Positions 23,601 to 35,600 of a stretch of 64,000 bases of DNA are shown here, piece by piece; position 1 is the first letter of the stretch; each line of letters starts with the position of its first letter. A program made the position numbers and the translations under genes. Below the pieces are notes generated by a model. That model did no database searches and was not told the DNA's origin. It saw only the letters and a program-made list of their open reading frames with translations. This DNA comes from Juglans regia. Taxonomy: Eukaryota; Streptophyta; Magnoliopsida; Fagales; Juglandaceae. Location of the stretch: contig NC_049909.1 of NCBI RefSeq assembly GCF_001411555.2, positions 3,209,875 through 3,273,874 of the forward strand, written 5' to 3'.

Positions 23601-26600
23601 GGGTCAACCTTGCGACACATGTGGTGGAATGGGTGGTGTTGGTTTTCAAGAATTGATAGCTATTTGCACTAGATGCTGTACAGCTCGCGAACATGTGTAT
23701 GATAATACTCTTAGCCCCCACTGATTTTTCGCCCCTCCCTCTCTCTCTGTGAAGATGTTTTCAATTTATTGTGCTTTAGTTTTCTCATTCAATGCCTAAA
23801 AAAGGTCTTCTAATTATACGAGTCAATGAAAAACAACATGCGTACTTTTTTCTTAGTCTTTTTAATTTTATAAATTATCCTATTTGTAAAAAGTAAGGGG
23901 ACTAAATTTGGATGGCCCGTATCCAATTACTCCAGTTCATGGCCCAATTGCAGTATGTTTGTACCAGGACTTGGTTGGATGGGTTTCCTATCTTGTTCTT
24001 TCAGCCCCTGAATCATCTTGATCATTATATCTTGTACTATCAAAATTTTGTAAGATTTCCTATAAAACATACCTGCAGGTTCAGTCTTGTCTACACCATG
24101 CTCCTATGATTATTTTTTCTATCGTGAATCTAAGAATTGTGTCCATCCTTGTTCTAAACATTTTTTCCTATTCTCAGTTATTGTATGCGGAGTCATTTAT
24201 ATGTGGTACCAGAAGATTGGGTTTGTGAATCATGTCTGTCAAGCGACTTGGTTTTGTCAGAAGCTAGAGGTATGGAAGACGTGGTTGGAACTGCATTGGA
24301 TTCCTCTAACATAGTCTGCCAGGAAAATACCCATACGGCAGGCCCCAGCTCCTTGAACCGGGCTTATTCTAAAAGGCAAAAACCTGTTGAAACTGGCAAA
24401 GTGAAGTTCCTTCCCACGGAAGAAGTCCTTAAGCTATCATCATCAACCCCTAAAAAAGTAACTTTTGTTCGGTCTAATTCTGGTTCGAAACCTTGTCCAT
24501 CCATGGCATCGTCGCGGGATACTCAAGTTGGATGCACAGCTGCCACTCCGAAGTTTCCTACTTCAAGCGTGAATGCAACTCATTGTCTTGGACCTTCAGG
24601 ACTTGTGAAGCCTCCCAGGCGTGGCAGTGTGCGATCAAGGACTAATCAAGAAGCACTTCAAGCACCAAAAAACATAAAAGGTATGAACATTTTTGTTTCA
24701 AGTATTAAAGTTATAGATCAATTATTGCAAGTTAATTATATATGTATATGGAGTTAATGCCAAGTCCAGTTGGGGATGGTTCCTACTTCATAGCCCAAAA
24801 AATTGAAATAAATTTATTTGGAGGTGCATGAAAAAAAAGTTCTCTCGAACTTCTACTCTCCAAAATTTGTGAGGGTTTAATGGATTTACACCCGTCTTAA
24901 TTAGATGTGCTTATTTGGAACTATTCATCTTATGGGTGTGCTCTCTGTTCCCTGTCTCAGAACCAAAAGCGGCTGTCACTTTTAGAAAGGAATATTGTCG
25001 CAATGAAGAATCGGTAAATTCCCTTCTTGCTAAAGTAAATGAAACTTACAGAACCAATGCGGAGAAGGCTACAAATAAAGCATCCTGTCTAGCTTTGTCA
25101 AAAAAAGGTCTGCCTATTACGGGTACATGCTAAACTTCCGGCACATGTTATCATTTTAAGTTAGTCTTGCTTTTAGCTTAATATTTAACCGTTCATTATT
25201 GAATGAAACGCCTAATTTCCTTTTTTCTTTTAAAGATATTGCCAAGACCCTTGAGACATTTGAGATGAATTAACTTGGAGCCACAAATAATAGGAAAAAT
25301 TATGAAATCTTGACACTGTTGAAATAGCCTCACTGCAGTGCCACGAACAGTAAATCTCAGCAAGTAAAAACTTATTTGCCACTACACAGCCATCAAACCA
25401 AATTAAGGCTTGGGGTGATCAATCCTGTAACAACCCGCCTTGGGAAGGGTGGAATCGCTACTTAACCTGTTCCTTTTTTTTTTTTTTTTCTAGTAGTATG
25501 CGATCAGCATGAATATATCACACGTGTACTCTAAATTTCTGATTTAATAAAGGGGAACACCTAATAGACATTCTATTCAAACATTCATCCATAAGAGACT
25601 CTCATAGTCCATCATAAGTGCATAAAATATAACTATTTCTAATTAGGAAGGGACTCTGTCCCTACCATACATACAAAAAGGTATTAAGTCAATGTATAAG
25701 GGGTTACCATCACCCAACCATAACAGTTACACCATAGCAAAAGATACATTGTTTTAAAGTCAAACCCGACAAAACGTCCTGATAAGGGACCCATCCCAAC
25801 ATAAAAACAACATCCATAAACATAACCCATCATTCATGCAAGGTCAAAGAAACAGGGAAGAAATTGAGAGTCTGCCTCTCCCTCTATAGTAGTGCCCTGC
25901 TCTCCAGCCTTTTCATCATTACTTGGACATTTAAAACCTAAATACAAAGTGAATCAAATACTCAGTAAATAATACACCATGCAGTAAACATACTATGCAT
26001 CTATTCTTTTTCTTTTGAAACATGCATACATAAATATTTTGAGAATTTGAAAATGCTTTCATACATAAACATTTTAAGGAATAAACAATACTTTCATGCA
26101 TAAACATTTTTGAGAAATAACTATGCTTTCATGTTTCACTTTCTTTTGGGCCGGTGCACACTATTACGCCCTGTGTGCAGGGTTAGCGGCCTTCCTTTGG
26201 ACCCGGATTGCTGCCCTTGACCAAGGGTTAGGAATCCCTTCTTTTGGATGGCGCCACTGGTTGCACTGCCAATGGGACCAATCCGACATTGCAATCTGCT
26301 TCTTTCTTTTCTTTCCTTGATCATTCATTCATGGTGGCCATTAGCATTTTCATTCATAAAACTATCTTTTCTTTCTTCTTTGTAATCATGCATTTTCGTC
26401 ATTCATTCTTAATAAATGCATATGCAGTTTGATGAACAAGATACATTTTCATGCTATATTACATATAAGAATAATCAATAAGTTTCTTGAGAGGGCATGG
26501 ATGATAAGAGTTCATGATTTTAGAATGTGAATGCGAATGTACTACTTCATACTTTACAACCAATCATAATTTATAGGATGTTTAACAGGGGCTATCATGA

Positions 26601-29600
26601 AAGGGTTTGCACATACTATATTCATTTACTCTTTTCTTTAGAAGAACATTTGCAATAGGAGATAGAGACATTCTTTCATAAAGAGAACTTGGTGTAAGAA
26701 GCATGGTCATAGCTACTTACCTCTATGCTTCTCGATACTTCCAACTTCACAATAGGTCATATTCCAATAAATAACATAAGCGTGTTAATATTCATTCAAT
26801 ATTCTTTAGCCTTTCCTTTAAAAGAGAGTCACGATACTATAATCTAACGTCTCTTCTATGCTTAGCATTAACCCAATTAACTAACTTCTCGTCTAAAGTT
26901 TACAAGAATAACATAATTAATACTAAAGCATGCTAGCCATCCATTAAAGGTAGTTGAGAACTTATAAGTTTAACAAGGTTTATTTGATGAAAGCTTATTT
27001 TGGGATTAATGGAAATAAAAGCTCAAATCTGGAAAATGCTTAACAAAGGGGCTTAGGACAGATTTGGCATCTCGGATAAGCTAATCAAGTTAGAAAAAAC
27101 ATGCTCTTTAGAATAGCTAGTTGTCCCTTATTAGAAAAAGGCTCACTTGTCAACAATTTGGCTCTTGGGTCGGGTGGAATTAAATTAGAAGAGGGACAAA
27201 CTTCAAGGGGCTGCCTTGTCATCAAAACAGGGCATACAGAGTTTAGGTTTATTGGACAACTTACATACAATAATATGACATGCACAATTAATCATCTACT
27301 CCTACTACCAACCTATTCTATAAGGAGAGGTTTGGATTTAAAACCCACCTCAACTCATCTCATCTCATCATTACAACTTTCTCAAATTTCCACACAAAAT
27401 ATAATAAACAATTCAACTTTTTCAAATCCCAAAACAACTTTCTCAAATTCCCACACCAAATATAATAAACAATTCAACTTTTATTTTATTATTTACAAAT
27501 CATTTCAACCCATCTCAACTCATTTCTGAATCAAAACCTCTCCTAAATCTAGTGACACAAGTATAATAATTAGCTTAGTTAACATACACTATTTAAACCA
27601 AGCTCATTAGCAAAATACCATATTCGAAACATAGGAAAGCATATAGTAAAACAACTCCATCATCATTTGGTTAGGACCAAAGGAGAGCATCTATAATATT
27701 TTGCAACATAGAGAAATAAACACAAACCAAGACACAAGCTTTCCATCACAAACGAATTCGGCTGGTTTCAAAATAATACCCAAATCAAATGGAGTCAAGT
27801 TAGGGCTTTTATCTTGAACTCTTAACTTCTTTCAAGAGGCAAGATATCGGACCAATTAGTAGTATGGCCGTGTAGATAAGGAGCAAAACGATGTCACTGT
27901 TTTAATCCCCAAAACTGAGCATCAATAGGTGAAGTAAATAGTGAGACTCGACACCCATATGGAAATCATGCTAGGAAGTGAACCAAAAGTTTATTACCTT
28001 CAAGATTTTACCCTTTGGAAGATGAAATCAAGCTTTGGGTTCCAAGCTTTGAGCAAAACTCGAAAATGGGTAGGAATATGTGGAATCCGTGCGGCTTGGA
28101 GAAGATGAAAGGGGAAAATGTTTTTCTTCCCTTGCTATGGAGTTGCACGACTTGGAGATGGAGGAGAGGAAGCTTTGATCTCTTGAAGATGGAAGGAGAA
28201 GAGGAAGGAGATGAAGGCCGGCTAGGGCTTGGAGGTTTGAGCTCATGAGAATGAACGAAAGCCGAAAGGCTCTTCGTATGAAATGGGACTTACACGATGG
28301 GGCTTTACATAAAAGGCTTAGTTCAAATGGAAATTGATGGCTAGGATCAAACAATGGGAGATATTTTGCTTACCTACCAATCCAATGGTGGATGATGATT
28401 GAGCCATTTCTTGAATAAATAAGATTAGAGAGCTTAATTACAAAGTCTTAAAATCATGCCCTTCATTTATTTTAATAAATCACATTTAAAATAAAATAAT
28501 TTTATTTTAAAAAAAAATAATTAAAATCTTCATTTTAAAATGCATAAAAGAATATTTCATTTAAAAGAATTAATAAAAATGACGTAAAAGTCTATGTAGT
28601 AGGACTCAGGTATTAAATGACATTTCTATTAAAAAAGTAATATTGACTTCACATTATTTGTTCATATTTATTTTGAACAAAGGTCGTCCTCAAATAGGTT
28701 AACATGGAGAGGGAAGAGATGAAGCCTGTGGGTTGATATTTTTCATGTACTTAAGTTCTGCATTCTCCTCGAACTCATTTTAGATACTGGTCTAGGACTT
28801 GGCAGCTCAACTTCAAACTTCCAAGTTTACTTCATTTAAATGATTTTTACTTTTTCTTGGTATTGCTGAAACCAAAACATCTTTGCTTTTCTTGGTTGAA
28901 TTTGAATAGACTTGCTAGCCTCAACTAAAATCATCTGCACTTGAACTGAGAGTGTTACTTTTTGCATATAATATCTTCTTAGAGCTTTAAAATCATTTTC
29001 ACAGCTGAAATATGGTATTATTAGTCGTATATTTTGATTAAGTTTGCAATCAAATCCTTATTCTTTCTCATTAAATGGTAGTACTATTTTTTTGATAGGC
29101 AATCAAGAAATTTTATTCATAGGAAAAGGAGGTATAGCCCAAGTACTCATGATGTATACATGAGAGAAGCACTTAACTAGGGTTTACAACTGAAAGTAGA
29201 AAATCATGGACGAAGTCCATTAAAATCAATGAACCCCCCGGGGGCACATACAAACAAAGTTTTAATAAAGAGCTTTAAGCTCTTCCAGTGTCCTCTTGTG
29301 ATCCTTGAAGCTCCTATCATTTCTCTCATGCCAAATGCACCAACACATACATATAGGGGTCATCTTCCATATTGCTGCCACTTGTGGATTGCCTTGGAGC
29401 TCTCTCCAGCTGCTAGAAAATCCACCAGTCTACGAGGCATGACCCATGGTAGTCCTATTCCTGCAAAAAAACCATCCCACAAGGTCTTGGCCACCTCACA
29501 ATGTAGAAGCAGGTAATCCGTAGATTCCCCACCCTTCTTAGACATGCAACACCAATCCAACACCATTAAACGACGTTTCCTTAGATTGTCTATAGTAAGA

Positions 29601-32600
29601 ATTTTGTCTAGGGAAGCTGTCCAAACGAAGAAAGTTGCTTTCGAAGGAGCTTTTGTCTTCCATATATTCCTCCATGGAAAAGTGGTTATGCCCTGGTTCG
29701 TTAGGTAAAATGATCTAATTGTGAGTCTACCTTTCTTGGAGGCGCTCCAACTGAACTTATCAAAGGTGCCGTCAATCACTCTAATGGAATATAGTAAGGC
29801 AAAAAACTTGGAAATAACTCCCAACTCCCAATCTTGTGCCACCTTGATGAAATCTATATCCCATTGAGGGGAACCACAAGAGAAGACCAAGAAACTAGCT
29901 ATCGAAGCATCCTTCGCCCGTACAAGCTAAAAAATGTCTGGAAATGTTTCTTTGAGGCTTTGTTCACCGCACCATTTGTCATGCCTAAACTTGACTCGAG
30001 AACCATCATGATATGAACCCGTGGGAATGAAATTTATTGAACCCACAATCAATTTGAAAACTCCCCAAGAAAGCTAAAATCAAGCCAATGGATGGAGAAC
30101 TTAGACCCGATTAGAACTCGTTTCAAGAACCTAGATTATATTAAAATCTAGACCCATTGAAAAACTCGTCTCAAGAACCCAGATTACAAAAAAAGAACGC
30201 CACAAAGGTTATGATTTTTACCTTTGATAAGTTCAAAAGTTCAATTAAGAACAAGAGGAGTAAAACTCAACTCACAATGAATAAATTCATCAAATTTCAT
30301 AAACTGATTAAAATGAGACTACAAAGAGTATTTAAACTAAAACCTAATTAAAACCCTAGTCAAAATAATGCCCTATCTTCCAAAAGTACTCATGAGTGAA
30401 CAGTGCTGCGGCTACAGTACAGTGCTACAGTAACCCTAACCCTAGTTCAATAAAATAACAAATTTCCTAACATGCTCTTGCATAGGCCCCTTAAGTGCTT
30501 CCCATAATAAACCCAATTATTCTTAACTAAAAAAAATAGGTCATTTAAATGAATTAAATAAGATGAAAGCCTTCAAGTGCTCAAAGCCTTTAAGTCATGT
30601 TGTTGCCCTCCTCCATAGCTAATCAAATGAATCAAATATTGATCTTCATGCTTCAAACCCATTTTGAATGTTTGGCTTTTGCTAAACTCGTCCCAAGTGG
30701 ATTACATCAATCATTCCATTGCTTCCTTGATCTTCTTAGCTCTTGACCTTTTAACCATCTAGAACTTGTAAAGAATCTTTAAGACTAGGTCCATCTTGGT
30801 GCCCATCATTCCCCCTTTCCTCAAAAGAATTCGACCTCGAATCTCCACCTAGATCAAAGGGAAAAGGTTAATAACATTGAAAATAGCAGAAATATAATAC
30901 TTACCTGGAAGATGCACTTGATATGGATTATCATTAATTTGGTTAAGAATTTGGAATAGTTCATCCAAGCTACTCCTTTTTTTGATAAGTAAGATAAGTA
31001 TTATTAACAAAAAGGCAACAACTGCCAGTTACAAAAATGTATGCCTTATTTACAAAGGCACGTTAGAAACTAGGAAATCATGAAGTTCCATGCCATTAAA
31101 GTTCACAGCAATGGCCCAAGAACAAAGAGTCATAAAAAAAAAAAATTTTTAGTTCTTCCATCGATCTCTCATTGTCTTCAAACGTCCTCTCATTTCGCTC
31201 TTGCCACAGGCACCACATGATACAAATAGGAATCATCTTCCAATCTCTTTGATTTGATGCATACCTCGAATAAATGTCCAACACACCAATATATCCACCA
31301 CGGATTCCGGCATAACCCAAGCGAGATCCATCCTTTGAAATACCTCATTCCAGAGCATCCTAGCTACCTCACAATGCAAGAGTAAATGATTTACCGCCTC
31401 ACCTCCTCCTTTACACATACAACACCAGTCTACGATAATTATCCTTTTCTTTCTCAGATTATCTGTAGTAAGAATCTTGTCTAATGCCGCTGTCCACACA
31501 AAGAAAGAAGCTTTTGGAGGGGCCTTGTGTCGCCAGAGCCTCTTCCAGGGAAACTGTGCCCCTGGCGCTTGTGTAAGGACCTTATAATAGGAACGAACAG
31601 TGAAAACCCCTTTTCCTGCAGGAATCCACTAGAGGCTATCCTCATGCTGGGTATTAGGACTAAAAGAGTATAGATAACTATAAAATTCTGCGAAAATCTC
31701 CATCTCCCAATCCTGTGCCGCCCGGTTGAAATTGATATTCTAGTAGATACCCCTTTCTGAGATTCCCATGACCTCCGCCACTGTAGCTTCTTTGGCACTT
31801 GCTATCTAGAAGAGAATAGGAAACAACTCTTTGAGGGCACTGTTACCACACCATGTATCCTTCCAAAATCTGATCATGGCACCTGACCCCACCTGAAATC
31901 TCGTGTGTCGATAAAAAACCTCCCACCCTTTTCTAATATACTTCCATAGCCCCCTTCCATGTGCCCCTCTAACTTCTCTAGTACACCAACCTTCCCCTAA
32001 ACCACTATATTTATTTTCTATCACAATTCTCCATAGGGCTTCTGGCTCCTTGGTATATCTCCACAGCCATTTACCAAGTAACGCCCGATTAAACAGCCGC
32101 ATATTTCTGATACCCAAACCACCATTGGAGATAGGATGACATACCTTCTCCCATTTGACCAGATGAAATTTAAACTCGTCTCCCATTCCACCCCACAGAA
32201 AATCTCTCTATAACTTCTCAAGACGCCTCGTCACACTTGCCGGAATAGGGAATAAAGATAAGAAATAAGTAGGTAGATTAGAAATTGTGCTTTTAATCAA
32301 AGTAGTCCAACCCCCTTTTGTCAAGTACATTCTTTTCCACCCTGCCAGTTTCCAAGCTATTCCTATCATCAACTGGTAAAGACTTTTAAATCTAAAGGAG
32401 GAAATGGATCAAGTCTATAAACAATTTCAAATGGTGAAAATTTAGTAGTAGTATGAACACTCCAATTATACGTAAACTCAATGAATGACAAACAATACTC
32501 CCACAAATGTTCATGAGCTTACATCTAAAGTCTTCCTCGAACCAAAATGACCACTCCAATATGCAAATCAATGAATGATATTCCTGCAAACGTTCATGCA

Positions 32601-35600
32601 ACAAGTCAATGAATGGCAAATGATACTCTCACAAACGTTCATGTAACACGTCTGAAATCTTATTTACACCAAAATGATCACTCCATTTATATGCAAACTC
32701 AATGAAACGCAAATGATACTCCCGCAAACGTTCATGCAACACGTCAATGTATGGCAAATGATACTCCCACAAATGTTTATGCAATACATTAATGAATGAC
32801 AAATGATACTTTCAAAAACGTTCATGCAACACGTCTTTGAATGGCAAATAATATTCACATAAACATTCATGCAACACAACAAAAGTCTTCCTTACACCAA
32901 CGTTACCCAACAAATCACTATGTCTATAACACAAGCAACTTACGCATAAAACTAGTAGGCATACAAAGTCTATTCTCTCTAAAGAAGTACCAATCTAGTT
33001 TATGGAACTTATCAAACGATGCTTTATCATATGTTCCATTCACACTAGCAAAGTCATCATCATTAGCATGCAATTCCTTATCATATTCAAGTCTCAACAA
33101 TTTTGCATCTAAAATGAAGACAAGGACATACCTTCTTGCTAAAGCATCAACCACAAAATTTTTCATACCTTGTGTGTATTTGAATACATGAGGAAAAGTC
33201 TCAATACAATCCTCCCGCTTAGCACATATTCTAGTCAACAACTTACCTTGTCCCTTTAAGTGTGTCAATGACTCATGTTCTTCCAAGAAAGGTCGGTTAG
33301 GAATTGTTGCACCTGGCACAAAATCAATGTAGTGCTTTATCTCCCTAATAGGTGGCAATCCACTAAACACCACTTGGAAACATGACCTCATATCCCTGCA
33401 ACAAAGAGACAACAATACTAGGCAAACATACGTCAAGTTCGTTAGGATTAAGACTCGCCTTAGCATAAAAACTCACTTTTCTCTTTGTTTTTCTCTCACT
33501 TTCTTCACACTCTCTTTTCTTTCCACTCTCTTTTTCTTTTTCACTCTCTTTTTTCCTTTCACACTCTTTTTTCTTTTCACTCTCTTTTTTTCTGTCACTC
33601 TCTTTTTCTTCATCTTTTTTTGTACTCTCGACCTCATAATTATTTATTTTTCAACTCATTCTCTCTTTTTCTTGAGGTCTTAGTCTCACCCTCTTCTTTT
33701 TTCTCTCTCATTTTTCTCTCTTTCTCCATTTCGGTCTCACTATTTCTTTTCTTTCTCAATCTCACATTCACTCTTGCTTTTCAGCTCAATTTCACTTTCA
33801 CTCTCACCTTCACTCTTGCTTTTCAAGCTCAATCTCCTTTCACTTTTTCTTTTTTGATCACTCTCACTTTTACTCTTTTTTTTTATCACTCTCATTCTCA
33901 CTCTTTCTGTTTTGAGCAACCTCACTTTTCAATTTCAATTGGTCCCCATGGACCTGTGTTGGAGTTAAAGGAGCAAGTTTGATTGTTTTTCCATCCTTTT
34001 CAAAACTGTACATGTTCCTTAACCCATCATGGATCACCTTCCTATCATACTGCCATGGCTTCCCTAACAAAATATGACTAGCATGCATAGGCACTACATC
34101 ACAAAGCACCATATCCTGGTATTTTCCAATTGAAAAAGAAACTAGCACTTGCTTATTTACCCTAACCTCCCCACAATCACTCAACCACTGCAACATGTAT
34201 GGTCTAGGGTGTTTCAAGGTACGTAAATTCAATTTCTCAACTAAAGTAGTGCTAGCCAAATTAATACAACTCCTCAAATCAATGATCATACTACATACCT
34301 TGTTGTTGATGTGGCATCTAGTATGAAAAATATTCTCACTCTGCTGCTCTATATCATCCATCTTAATTTTTGTATTGAGTGCATGCCTGGTAACAAGAGA
34401 ATCACCATGCTCTTCATTCTCATACCTATTTGTAACACTAAATTCGGGACGCCTCCTATCTCTCATGTCAGGAAGATTTCTAATTACCGCATCTTGATGA
34501 TCCATCCTATCCCTCACTTCATCCAACACCAAGTTCAACTTCTCAAACTGTTGTTGCATGGCTTGCAACAGAAATGATGAGTTATCTACCATCCCCTTTG
34601 GTGATGAGTCATTCCTATGAGTCATCATAATGTGTTGCACAAAAAGAATGTTAGTGAAAAACCTCACACTCCCTTACGTGTTTACACTCGAATAATGGCA
34701 CTCCACTCGTGTTTCACTTTTAATTGGCTTTTTCCCGATAATAGTCTCACTCTCTTACCTTTTACCTCAATAGTTTTCTCGCTCAAGTTCTTTAAGAACT
34801 AGTTGAACTAAATCAAGACAATACAACCTTGTATTATTCCAATTAATAATATAGATCCAAGAAATAATGAAGGAATAAAATGACATGAGACTCAATGAAT
34901 TTATACGAGAGAAAGAGTATTATAAAACAATATACCAACTAGAAAGATGTATTTAGCCCCTATGATGATAAAACTCAATCAACAAATATTTTCTTTCTCT
35001 TTGTTGTAACTATGTAGCAATCTTTGAAAATGCTACATTTTTTTTTCTTTTCTCTAATTCAATCACAAACAGTAATGCTCAATTGTAAAAATCAAATAAT
35101 TGAATTCAAGCACACAATTGACAATGAAGTATAAGAGAATCAATGGAACGTCACTCCAAGCAATTGACAAACTTAGAGATGCAAGAAACCCTAACATTTT
35201 TGAAATCCTAGGAGATGCAAATTTCAGCCAAACCAAAAAACTCTAAAAATTTCGGCAGCCTACTTTTTGTTTCAATTTTTTTATAATTTTTTGCAACCCC
35301 AGAACAATGAAGCCCTAGAATTAAATTTAAGGATGCAAGAATTAAAAGATAGAATCAGACCTGATTGGAAACCTTGCTCTGATACCAAATGATATGAACT
35401 TGTGGGAATGAAATCTCTTGAACCCACAATCAATTTGAAAACTCCCCAAGAAAGCCAAAATCAAACTAATAGATGGAGAATCTAGACCTGATTAGAACTT
35501 GTTTCAAGAACCTAGATTATATTAAAATCTAGATCCATTGAAGAACCCGTCTCAAGAGCCCAGATTACAAAGGAAGAACGCCACAAAGGTTGTGATTTAC

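Noticed and set aside
28015..28354. Opposed frames of 77 and 108 codons in intron 4
   Set aside because: Purine-rich, repetitive composition, no domain, and located inside LTR-like sequence within an intron.
25426..29051. Complete LTR element with AATCC flanks
   Set aside because: AATCC occurs before 25,426 and after 29,051, but a 5-nt match over this distance is weak and no partner LTR, PBS or PPT was seen.
32664..32882. Tandem array considered as a CRISPR-like repeat
   Set aside because: Units are contiguous with no spacers, encode an integrase peptide and lie in a plant retroelement.
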